Assembly: GCA_010093705.1 (NCBI GenBank)
Contig: MU006095.1
Coordinates: 810,315 to 874,314 of the forward strand
Direction of reading: 5' to 3'
DNA from: Patellaria atrata CBS 101060
Lineage: Eukaryota > Ascomycota > Dothideomycetes > Patellariales > Patellariaceae
Length of the DNA: 64,000 bases
Positions 10,670 through 21,778 of the stretch are shown here, piece by piece. The stretch's first letter is position 1; each line of letters starts with the position of its first letter. Made by a program: the position numbers and the translations under genes. The notes under the pieces were generated by a model. It had not been told where the DNA came from. It searched no databases and was given only the letters and a program-made list of their open reading frames with translations.

Positions 10670-13256
10670 GGCTAGAGAGGGTGGTGTGTATTTGGAGAAC
10701 AAATCGAAATCCCCAGAATCCAAGAATGATAAGTCAGAATCTGGTAATTCTGTATAATTATAATGATGCAGCTTCCGGTGCCAGGAGAAGTAGAGGGGTT
10801 TCTCTTTCTTAGGGCTCCCAAATAGCGGAGATGCGGCGGCTGTAGTGGCGGGAGAGGTATCTGTGTCGACCGGCGACTCTTGCCCTTGTCTTTCGACGGG
10901 CGAATGATAGAGGGAAGGTGGTGATTCTGATGAGGAATCCAGCTTTGAAGTTGTCGGTGGCGCTTGTGTTGTTGTGAGCTGGGACTGAGAGCTGGATGTT
11001 CAGTTGGGAAGGCAGACGGGTACTGTACGGTAGCGAGATCGGGCTGTCGTCGAGTCAAAGCGAACCGAACTCAAGATACAACCGAATATAACTACTCAGG
11101 TCGATGCTACGGTAAGTTAAGAGTCAAAGGCAAATCACAAAATACTATCTTCAATGTATACGGCTGAGATATAGTTCTGAAGTGAAACAGTGAGGATGGG
11201 AGGCGCTCGCGGCTATGTACTGGACTGTACCACAAGGTCGACTTATTCACCATGACTTAATATGTTGACCGACTTCTAGGCTGGCCCTCAATGAGGATGC
11301 AACCTAGGCTCGCTGCCCCTATGAACCGCTGTTCATATTCCCCTTGATTTGGTTTGAATTCGTCTTTTGACTATGACTACGGGGTACACTGTAAGGATTA
11401 ACTGAAGGGAACTCTACCACCTCGGTCCTTCTTAAGAGACCATCTTACTCTCTCTAACACAATATCTATCTTTCTTCAGGATTCCTATATCTGGTGTGTG
11501 CAGTCTGATGGGTTGTTGAAAATTCCTGGATATTTACAAATTGACCATGCCACCAATCCAAGCACCGACTACGCGTCTAAGTAGTAGTGATCATCCGGCT
11601 CAGTGACAAACGCGTCGTTAAGGATATGTTCTTTAGGTACAGTAGACTAATAATTTCAACCGCAGTTGCAGTTGATATACAGACCAAAGTACTCCGTACG
11701 TGGGACGGGTAAGAGGCAAAAAGAGGAAATCAGTCCGAGTGCGGTTAGGACAAGGTCGGAGCCTGCCACGAGCCGTCGGCCTACCCGAACACACGAACAA
11801 TCCCTCACATGGGAACCAAGGGGGGATCTTTCGCACGCTTCACGCTTCACGCTTCACGCTTCGTTACCAATTCCCACGTGGCTAACCTGCCAGTTACGTA
11901 CCGAAAATGCCTGGAATCCCGACAATTCCGATAACTCTTCTTTCTTCTCAGTTCTACCACCAAAAAACCATCTATCATCACTTCAGTATCCATGTTCTCA
12001 ATTACAAAGCATAAAGCTCAAGAAATATTTCACTTTAACTGACAACATAAAAGGTACAGTAGCAGATCCAAGGATCACTCTAGCATTCATTCATCTCACC
12101 GCCTCGCCCTCCGCCTATCCGCCGCAACGCCAAACTTCGTTCCGCCCCCCGTTAAGGCAAAGTTCTGACATCTGAGCTCGGCGTTATGACTCTAGCCCAT
12201 CGTCCCCTTTCTTACTGATTGGTTAAGGATTCATCTTCATGATCTTTTGGTCCTGAAACAAGTGCGACTTGCACAGACCCAAAATCAAAAGGGAAATTTG
12301 AGAGACCTTCAAGACGATCTTCTGGTAACCAGTCGCGTGCCGCAGGTGTATGCAGTTTCCATCCGAGCTTTCTCCGTAGATGGTGCACATCTCCCAAATT
12401 TCGTCTCCACAATAATAGACAACTACTTTACGACAACATCTCTGTGCACATCATCTATCAAAAACCAGTATGAACTCACTTCAACTTCATATTTTGATAA
12501 AGGACCGCTCCTTGTAAATTACTGTATCAGAAGTTATCTACAACTGGAGTACTACTTCTTATCTTATTACAGTAGACCCTTTCCTTTCAATTCAGGCTGC
12601 ATTACAAAAGATACGGCGGCTGGTACGGTGTGTGTCTTATTAATAAATGAGGATACCTATTGATTGGGGCAAGGTCGTTACTTGATATTTATTAATGCCA
12701 CGGAGCTATATGTTTCTCGGGTCAAGAAGTAGCCTGCCTTCTATATAATCCCCCCACACATATTACCCTTCAGGGAAATACTTCAGAGCAGCTAACATGG
12801 TGCCAGACAACAATAAGTAAAAAGATCCGGTCACATACACCTAGGATAATTGCAAGGTACCTTCAATGTTACCTTAACCTTTTACACATTGTTTCTCTCT
12901 CATCTGAATACTCTTCTGAAATTCAATCGAGTTCAAACTGAACGCTCTTTTTGCCATCGATATCCCAGCGATGCTTCTCTCCTTGAGTTACACTCTCTTC
13001 ACCCCATATAAACGTCGGTATTCGACACTAGCATTTATATCTTTTTTACAGACAAACTGGTAGAACCTTTATCAGTCTTCCGCAAGGTGTGGTAGGTTAT
13101 AGATACTCTCCATAACACCTCTGCCGTTCAAATAAACACCGAGATCCTGCAATGGGAACCCCCAACTCCTTATAGAGTAGTAATGATCAAAGGAAAAGCA
13201 CTCTCTAGTAGAACTATATCGCCCATTCTTCAATTCCAACTCATAATCAATCCTCT
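10670..13256. other. Intergenic stretch upstream of the SFP1-like gene
   Basis: From 10670 to about 10999 the minus strand is open in the SFP1-like frame and looks like protein (serine/proline-rich, then a PLYFSWHRKL-like stretch), but no ATG is present. The rest, about 11.0-13.26 kb, shows no supported gene. Frames of 169 and 138 codons on the plus strand have no family resemblance. A four-copy 7-bp microsatellite lies at 11835-11862. Confidence 0.45.
11835..11862. repeat. Microsatellite (ACGCTTC)4
   Basis: Four perfect tandem copies of a 7-bp unit are visible directly. No element or function is apparent. Confidence 0.95.
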
Positions 13257-15018
13257 TTAGAGTCCCACCACAACGTTGCGTACTAGTGATGGATCAGGAG
13301 GCGTCGGCGTCCTCATCGGATAACATGGTAGTTTAGATCGGTCGAATATTGGTTTCATAGGAGCAACCTCTAAACTATCCAGTCCGTATAACCTTGCTAT
13401 AACATGCGCCTGGCCGATCCCAAAGACGTTACCGATGTATTCATATTGCTCCCTTATGTATATCTTATGTTCTAGAGATATACCCTCTACCGTAACTGCA
13501 GCGCGTAGTGGCCAGAGCAATGTATATCCACTCAAGGCCGTGCCTGTTGGGGTTGCTTGAGGGTTTCCGTTTTGGTCAATGCAACCAAATAGATAAGGGA
13601 CAGAAGCACATATGTCATCCGCCAATTCTAGGATAGCATTTTTCCATATCACTTGAAGCTTGCCGAAAGGACTCTCCACTGTGATCTTCTGGTGTTGACA
13701 CAATTCCAATAGGCACTCCAGCAGTCGGATCCGGATGCATCGATAATGGTTCCACGTGATAGCGCGGAAGATATCCATATGAACAATAACCTTTCGGTTC
13801 TTGTATTTGGTCCATGAACAGTAATTCCCCCGATCTTCAAGGAGACGACCAGTGGCGCTTGCGACCACCTTATATCGCCACATTCCAAGTTCATCTTCAA
13901 GAGATGATCCTGCTTCAATAAGCTCGTTGAACCTTCCTTCCTCTTGATCCTCAGGCCTCAGGCTTAGAAACTCATTGACATCTATGCGGAAATGACCTAG
14001 GTTGGTAATCATTCTCAGCAATCGTGTTACTGAAGAATCTTTAGGCAGAAGCGATAACCATGCGGTGGTTTCAGGGGGTGGCCTCTTTCGTTTTAGTAAG
14101 TAACCAATACTCTAGAGCCTATCAGCATGCACAACATACTATGCCGTCAGGACGTCAAACTGACTAGTTGAGTCTGTAGAAAGCGAAATAAGCCTCTGCC
14201 TTCGTTAGTACGTAGTAGATCGGGACCCCGTAGTTTAATCATCAATTCGCGGCCGGAATGATGCGAGTCCCACATCTTATTCCAATCCTTTTCTGCGGTA
14301 ATGAGCTGCATGATCTTAGCAAGATCACCGAGACCGAAAACGAAGGTTCGGAAGTGGAAGTTGACTAACCTGATATAGCCCCAAGAGAAGAACAGTGACC
14401 AGCGTGCTGTCATTCTTCACATCTTCCGGGTTACTCAGGGTCGTATTCACCAATGGCAACGCTTTGCCATAATGCAAATGTGCTCGGAGAAGCATGCGAG
14501 GTTGTCTCGTCTGCTTTGCCAAAGAAGCTAGAGCTACTGCAGGCAATGCTTCTCGCAAACAGGGTAATACGTCAACCCTACAACATAACGCTGGTAAGAA
14601 CCAGAGATATCCGTACTCCGGCTGTGAATGCCCAGGTATTTCAGCATACTCGTTGAAGAATCTATCGATAGCTTGACTCTCAATGGAGGAATAAATCGAC
14701 GGCGTGGCGTTGAATGATATGCCATGGCGCATACCATGGGTTTTCTGGAGTCTTGACTGAACTTTGCGCTGGGCGAAAGTGTTCTGGTTGACGAATAGAA
14801 GCTTGGTGTCTTCTCGGTAACCAGGACATGTTGCCCCTAGATTTACGCATCGCCTGCATTCCGGACGTTCTTCCCCGCACTGTATGGATTCCGGAATGGT
14901 AAGTCAATCCATATCGGGTAGCGAGGTGGTATTGGAGTGGCGTAGAATGTCTACCGACCTTTACTCGTCTTGCTCGACATGTGTGGCATCCACGCGACGG
15001 TCTCCCGATATTTCCCAT
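13257..15018 (-). CDS. Zn2Cys6 fungal transcription factor
   Basis: Four exons on the minus strand, 15018-14959, 14879-14370, 14305-14165 and 14111-13257, encode 521 residues. Introns are 79, 64 and 53 bp. Splicing of intron 1 joins VK to the third cysteine and restores a perfect binuclear cluster with Cys at 11, 14, 21, 28, 31 and 38 (C-x2-C-x6-C-x6-C-x2-C-x6-C), followed by PGY. Without that splice the cluster is destroyed. The rest matches the Zn2Cys6 subfamily with a C-terminal regulatory region: LLLGLYQ, then a WDSHHSGRELMIKLRGPD segment (the usual 'HxxGxxxLIKLRGP' block), then a helical region with two hydrophobic stretches. It is a nuclear DNA-binding regulator binding CGG-type sites by family analogy. 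Its targets are unknown and no adjacent biosynthetic genes point to a pathway. Confidence 0.88.
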
Positions 15019-17512
15019 CCTAGAATAGAAGTATAAGTAGTAATACGATCTGGAATAATATGACAACAATGACACAATCCAGAGAATCTTGAGACATCGA
15101 AGTTCTTCAACCTCTTATGTCTAAACTCACTGTAGCTGCGCCATCCCTAGGGATGCGTGGAGTCGTGCGTGTACTTCTATACATCTATATAATTGCCCTA
15201 GATAGACACGAAAGCTATCGATCAGGTCTGCCGCCAAGCCTCTGCCCAGATCTGCCTTCAGAGCTTCGAAAAGGTTGTTGGTCGAGTTGAAGGCGGTCAC
15301 TGGCGGTGCAAGTTGACGCAGCCCGTGCTATGTCCTAATCGGGCGAGCCATGCGAAGCCATGCGAAGCCACCGCTTCAGCTTGAATCCTTCCTTCGACAT
15401 CAACTCTTAAAAGTCACGAGAGTCTAAGAACAATGCATCAACATCATCATTGATGCAAGTTTGGAAAGCTATGGGACTGTACAAGAAATTGTTATAAGTA
15501 TGAGCATTCAGCTGCGTTATGGTTGGGATACGGCCGTAACCTATCGACGTCCTTCATTTGATAGCAATCTTATATTCAGCTCATCAACATCTCCCACGCC
15601 GCGCGCAAGTCCTTCAAGTTTGTTGTGCATTTGCTATCAGCATTGAGCTTCGTTTCAGAGAAGATACGGCCGTACATACTGATTGTAGATTCTCTCTTTG
15701 TCCTCTGGTGGGTCGAGTATCGCCATACCTCTACCAGGATGACGGTCGAATCTAACTTTGCATATCCTCCGTCTTCGGTTCTGGCACTTTTCATTACTAC
15801 ACACATATTGCACACACTATGAAATTCACCTACTTTGGTCGTTGTGAGATACCTACGGTTATCTTGTCAGGTCAAAGGTCCCCCCCGAGTAGAGCGTACA
15901 GTAGTCAAAAATACCACCACAGGAAAGAGATATCTTCAGGTCAATGCATCTATGACATGAGCTGACGCAATACGTACAACAGCTATACAGTACTACAGGA
16001 ATTAGATCTCCAGTCCGTAGACTATTCCCGCCTTCAGCAATACAAATCTTCGTTTGGATCTTATCCGGTCATGGAACTCTTGGTCTACTCTATGTCAATC
16101 TCGAAAGACTCCTGAAAGCATTACATGAAAGATCAAAAGCGCAGATTCAACACACAGCTGTACCAAACCCTGAACGGTATGTACTTCCGAGAGCAACGAG
16201 ACCTCTCACTCGAGGATACGGCCGTAACCTTATAGTAAGTGGTACAGGGACCATGGAGTTTCTACCCATTACCAACGAGGAGATGAGTTATCCTACATTT
16301 TTAGCACCTATAGACCAGCCACACGAGCCCTGGGTCCACTTATATTTTCTTAGCATATAGCGTAAACCTGATCCGACATGGTAGATGTGTGGAGGTACGA
16401 TCTATTAAGCTACTAAGTTATATCTCTCATATCTCTTTGAGTCTCCTATCCACCGTTCTCACGCTCGTCAGCCCTCAGTCGTTGTGCACTTGCTATACAG
16501 AAAGTGGTATATTCTCATCTTTGACTCTGTATAAATCTCCAATACTGCTACTGTTCACAACAATAGTTGAGTATTCGTTTGCCTGCTTTCTTAGATTCAA
16601 TCAGCTGGACGGTAAAACATGTGTAGGAGCATATCATATACACTCCATTCAAGAAACGGTCGAAAGTGACATTTGCAAGTAAATATAAAGACTAAGGATC
16701 CCATATGAAGATATAGTAACCTAGGGGTTTATGACAAAGCGCAGACCGAAATATATAGGGAAGAAACATTACAACAGAATACCTCAGGATCCACAAACAT
16801 AACCATGGGAAAGAAGAAATAGGATGAAGAAACAAGATGCGGTCTACGGCAGTCAAACCCACATGCTATAGTCGATATACCCTATCACTCCGGGTTGACA
16901 ACAAGGTATCTGTGTAGGGTATCCAGTTCGCTATCAAACGTTGCCACTAGCATAGTTGTGATGGTAACTAGCAGACAAGACGCTCTCGATGAGATTTTCA
17001 ACAACAAGTTCTTTTCCGAGAAGGTCGGCCAGGATCCTGAACATAACTTTACCATGAAACGAGAGGATCCGATGGTTATCATTGCTTATTTTCTCCGCTT
17101 TGCAACACGTGAAGGACCCTGCTCAACGCAAAATCAACCAGACAGACATAATAAAAAAGAACTTGAATCGAAGTCTAAGAGGAAATAGAAGAAAAGAAGT
17201 TTGATGTAGCAAAACATTATTCACGGATCCGAAAATATAATACATCTGCCCCTTTCGGAGTAGAACACCTTAGGATGCTTCATCAGACTGTTCACAACAT
17301 TCGTTCCTATGCTTGAGTAACCCCGGCACCGTTTGATTTCTAAAACTCCCCCACAACAAACAATCGTGTCTTAACCTTCTAGTTCTTTTAGCAAACGACA
17401 TTGCATATATAAGGCTCGCATATATCCCTTACGCACACTTATATCTCCTCTATAAGTTAGCTCTTTACACCTATTCACTCGCTCCCAGTCCAGCCATTAC
17501 GCCCGATACAAC

Positions 17513-18164
17513 ATGATTAGAGATACGTCCCGTGCTCGTGCGATGGCTATAGAGCAGTTAAATGAGTTCGACCATATCAGTCCGCGGGTCCAACGCATGT
17601 TCGAAGCGTTCCGGGCATTCAGCAGAGAACCTGGAGTCCATTTACCAAGATACAGGCAGGAACGGCCATGCTCTGGCTACAGCTCTGGACTTGGTAGACC
17701 AATACACGAGTGGTAGAACCAACCTAATCTCCCATAGTGACATGAATATGCAAGTTTTGAAGCGGTTGTGCAAATAGGGGCCTGGATTCTACCGAATCGA
17801 GCTAATACTTCTACCGACACCGCCCATTGTTACTCCGATCTACTAGGGGACGATATTCTATATCCTGGGGTTTGTACCGACAACCATCCCTGACGTTTGT
17901 TTACTATGTTATATAGACGATGATGGTACCTAGGCTTACAAGACCTGGAAAAGTTATACCGATGAGTTTCTTAGCTGGGGTCCCATTTTGAAGAATGCGA
18001 TTGTGGCTGCCACTATGTGGGAGATTATGGATATACTAGAGTCCACACAGAAAACGGCCGATCAATTCCAATTCGAGAGCGCCGAACTAAGGATGGGTAA
18101 GTCTCTTGACAAGTTGGAGGTCGCGAGAAAAAGTGGGAGCCTGGCGCTTACGAGGGAGGATTAA
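17513..18164 (+). pseudogene. Degenerate two-exon gene, family not recognised
   Basis: A TATA-like element (CATATATAAGG, near 17403) and a CT-rich leader precede an ATG at 17513. The opening frame reads MIRDTSRARAMAIEQLNEF and is helix-like. From about residue 37 the coding character moves to another frame (ENLESIYQDTGRNGHALATA), which ends at 17775-17777. After a plausible acceptor (TTATATAG, ending 17916) a second coding-like block runs 17934-18164. It reads YKTWKSYTDEFLSWGPILKN and then ATMWEIMDILESTQKTADQF, with one in-frame TAG just after the acceptor. It looks like a host gene broken by at least one frameshift and one stop. I do not recognise the family. It could also be two unrelated exons of a fast-evolving gene. 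Confidence 0.4.
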
Positions 18165-18657
18165 GGCGGACCGAACTCTACGGAGTGGGAAGAACTGTAC
18201 CGAGTACAGGGTGAAAAGAGGGTATCTTGGAGAGTGGCGTAGTATATTAACTAGAGGAACCGTTTGTCGGAATTTGCGGAATATCGTTAAGGTAGAATAG
18301 GGCTTTTGATGTCTTCTCCATGGGATTCCATTTTCTGTGGCAATTTGTGAAATCATATCCCGCCCTGGTATGTTTGGATCAAGACGAATTACCGTACTCT
18401 TCACCCTTATTATCCTTATACGACCTATCTCTTTCCCTTGCTCAGTATTCGTAGGTCACCGTACGCTTACATCCAAAGTAGCTTCCACTTGACCGTACAG
18501 ATCCTCGAGACTCCACAATACACCAAACATGAGATAAGGCCTGTAGTTATACGATGAAGACAGGACCACCGAGCAGTATTCAATCTGTGGGTGGAGACGA
18601 TATTTAGACAAGCTCCCTTTCTGTCCTGACTATGAGACCAGATCTCTCAAAAATTAT

Positions 18658-19137
18658 CTAGGAGACTAAAGGACCAGAGGTGAGCGGGAGAAAGCAAGGT
18701 AATATGGCTCCGTCTCTGGCTTTCTCATCGTAGATGTTCTTCGATGACTGTACCCTTGCTGTACAAATAAACCTAAATTTCTGAAATTCGCTCCGTACAG
18801 GACTTTTTCTGTTGATATGAGCAAGTTGAAGATGCCCCAATTGCTCATGTACGGTACGGTCAGAATCGTCTTTATACGGAAAAGAAGGTAAGGCGATTGG
18901 GATGAAGCAAGATAACATGGTCCTAAATCTTGCTTCTTCGCCGCAGATACTCCTCGGTGATTGTACCAGTACTATACGCATAAGGTTCAATTTCTGGATT
19001 ATGCTCTGTAAAAGATCGCACACTCCTTTAGTCAAGTGTCCAAGTTCCTCTTGGTGGCCTACATACGGTAAGTCCAACGATATACTGTTACAAAAGAGTC
19101 GACTAGATTTTGGAATTCTTGCACAACGACGAAGCAT
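18658..19137 (-). CDS. Possible repeat-containing hypothetical protein
   Basis: An uninterrupted minus-strand frame from the ATG at 19137 to the stop at 18658 (159 residues) runs across two diverged DNA copies of 213 bp, exactly 71 codons, so the repeat is in phase. The repeated protein pattern is LGHL, about 15 variable residues, (I/F)QK, VQS, ARxxxxLxC and P. A partial third unit lies at the N-terminal end. In-phase divergence without stops argues for past or present coding. The family is not recognised, no start context or introns support expression, and the surroundings are gene-poor, so this may be a fragment of a larger decayed gene. Confidence 0.3.
   Translation of the reverse strand: MLRRCARIPKSSRLFCNSISLDLPYVGHQEELGHLTKGVCDLLQSIIQKLNLMRIVLVQSPRSICGEEARFRTMLSCFIPIALPSFPYKDDSDRTVHEQLGHLQLAHINRKSPVRSEFQKFRFICTARVQSSKNIYDEKARDGAILPCFLPLTSGPLVS
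18690..19115. repeat. Tandem diverged duplication, 213-bp unit
   Basis: Copies lie at about 18690-18902 and 18903-19115. Both begin AAGCAAG(G/A)TAA(T/C)ATGG, share GA(T/C)TGTACC about 55 bp on and AATTTCTG about 90 bp on, and align along their full length with many substitutions. The period is a multiple of three. Confidence 0.65.
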
Positions 19138-21778
19138 GTTTAAACATCTTCCGTACAGCAAGCGCGTAGTAAATCATGTTTGAAACTGTCCGATGCGGGG
19201 CTTATAGAAAGTCAGTGTCCGCGTCCGTATTCAACTTACAAGCAAAGATATGAGGCTGTAGACTCTCAAGGAAGAGTATAGTATCAACACATGAGGTCCC
19301 CCGGCCGTTTCCCAACATATCGGATACATTGCTCAAAGCTCAACCTCATTCATTTTAGCGCTTCCACTATCGAATCTAGTGGCGCTCGGTAGACGAAGTC
19401 AATTCAACGAGGCTCTAATTTTGCAAGCTTTTGGACCAGAGATTTGGTGAGCTTCTTGGAAGTATCAAATCTAACTTCGTTTTGGAGTACTACCTGGCTA
19501 GCTCAGACGTTGTAATATAAAACTACCACTCTCCAATTGAATATTGATTGACCAGTGGAATTTTTGAACCTCTTGAGCCTCGATCTAACTTAAGTTTGGA
19601 CTTGTTTACTTACCAGACGTTGGGTTGTCCATATACAGTCCAACAACACAAGCAGTTGGAATAGCGGGGTATTCCTTCTCGACATCAGCGCCTATGCTAT
19701 CTGAATCGTAGGATCGAAAAAGCAGTATGCTCAATAAGTCAGGACACCGGACGCTCGCGTGGTACTTGTACACCGGAATACATAAAATTTCGAACGATGT
19801 GTAACAGAAGGTTCAACGTATGCGGATATTTTTCACCAGAATTTGACTAGCTCTAAGGTCTCTGTAGGCGCCACCAACCTTTACAATGCAACTCAGTTTG
19901 AGCCTCATCTGCAGGCAAAAATCGGGGAGGATTCATCAATATCCACAGGGCTGACACGAGAGAAAAAGAACACCGCATTTCATCATGTCTTCGTAGCGCG
20001 GAGCTCAAGTCTCCAACACACCGATACTTATGGAAATTGTTGATACGGCATAGTTCGATAGTCGAAACCTTGAACTAACTTCGTACGATCATATTATACT
20101 AGCATTAGACACTTGGAGCCCTAACGGCGTTCGCAAGAATCGCAAGAGCGTTGGATACAAGGATTCCCACGGAGTAGTAGAGCCAGCTCATCACGGATAG
20201 TCCGTGCTAATGTGAGTTTAGTTCAGCTGAAAGAAGAATTACACATTGGTAATCGAATTATAGCGGACCTGGGCAATCCTTTCAATGTTCGAGAATCACA
20301 ATTTCTCGAAGCTTTTTTTACGTCGAGGATTCATTGTTCTTCTTTTCGCCCCCAATATTCGGCATTAAACCCAGGATTTTATTCTCCGCAGTCGCGTAAC
20401 CCGCGTGGTCGCGCCTGTGTGAGATTGATATCTGGACTCGAGTGGTTCGGAAGCGCGCCACGTCTGTATGCTTGTTCTGGTAGTCCAGAGTTCTGTATGG
20501 AATAGGGATAGAGCGGACGCCTCTACTTGTAAGACGGGGAAATCCATGCCGCGTAGTTCTGCAAAGCTAAAGAATGGGCTCGATTGCTCGAATGGTTGAT
20601 GAGCTTGTGACAGCGTGCAGATATAATACATTTTTGCAGTGCATTAGGACTTACAGCGATTGCCCTGGCCTTCCGAGTCACGTCCAACAACAGCGAAGGA
20701 TCCCGACTAAATAGTTGGATTGAGGGGTATAGATGGACGAAGAACTACTGCTTCTGTCATCAACGGCTCCTTCTGATATTGAAGAGGAGTAGTGTCGGAG
20801 AGAATCGTTCTTCAAGATATCCTCCTTATTCACCTCAAGAACTTAAAAGCAAAGCCATGGTGGATGTGGCTTCTGCTGATCTTAGGGGTTCTAGTGAACT
20901 CTTTACCTTCCCTCGCGGGTTGGTGGCTTTATCATTAGGTCCCAGCGCCCGTCTCTCTGGGAGAAAGATATGGGTACAAGCGAATTGAAGCGAAGGAGCA
21001 AGAGGAAAGTGATGGACGATATTCGAGTCAACTCGACCAAGGCTGCGATGGTTGTGGGATGGTTTGATCACTTTTTGTTCAGTTGTTCTTGGGGAGGATG
21101 CCGTCCACGGCGCTTACGGTTCAAGGCAGTCTCATATGATTGGAGTATCATGTAGCCAAGTTGGTGGGATGCATCCAAAAGGCCCAAATGTGCCATTCAG
21201 ATCAATCAGATGCCTGCTAGACAATTCTCTAAGCAGACTGCTAGTCCACTCGCACGGTTGCAGTTCAGGCCTCTGGAAGAAATGCGCCAGTGAGGGTCTG
21301 CCAAAAAAGCAGAGTCCGAGAAACAGCACACAGCACAGAGATGAGAAGAAGGCACCCAACCAGCCATACCATGTCTATCGGCCTTCTTTTGCGACGGTTA
21401 GAACTAGTTATAGTTACCTGGCACTAACAACCGATCTATTCCATCCCGAACATCTTCAACGACATGTCTACAACAAAACTTCCCAACTCCCCAAATATAC
21501 GTCGATGAACATCGCAGCATTGTCCGTAGCACCTTAAGAAGCTTCAATTGCTTTTGATCTCAAGTATTGCTCTCCTGTGGACGCTGGATAGGCGCTGCGA
21601 CCTGGGCTACCTCTATTAGTCGTTCCCCTCCTCATCCTCAGCCTAACGACCTCACAACCGAACGCAAGGCAGTAGCTTTTTCTACGAGGCGCAGTTCGTC
21701 CACTTAATAGTGCTCTCCTCCTACTCGACGAACAGTGCCGTTCACTTAATTCACTATTCGCTGCATTGCCATCGGAGT

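Larger units (their letters stand above)
15019..21778. other. Gene-poor stretch with decayed gene pieces
   Basis: These 6.8 kb contain no intact recognised gene. What can be seen is listed separately: a thrice-occurring TACGGCCGTA palindrome (15.5-16.2 kb), a degenerate host-type gene (17.5-18.2 kb) and a tandem 213-bp duplication spanned by an open frame (18.7-19.1 kb). Two stretches near 15600-15790 and 16470-16680 share short protein-level matches in one plus frame (VVHLL, then YILI.DS), suggesting an old decayed duplication of a hydrophobic gene. A short direct repeat (GCCATGCGAA, twice) lies at about 15348-15368. Base composition is ordinary. No transposase or reverse-transcriptase motif was seen. 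Confidence 0.5.

Noticed and set aside
12247-12663. 138-codon plus frame
   Set aside because: Its composition is not protein-like toward the end, and no homologous motif or intron structure was found.
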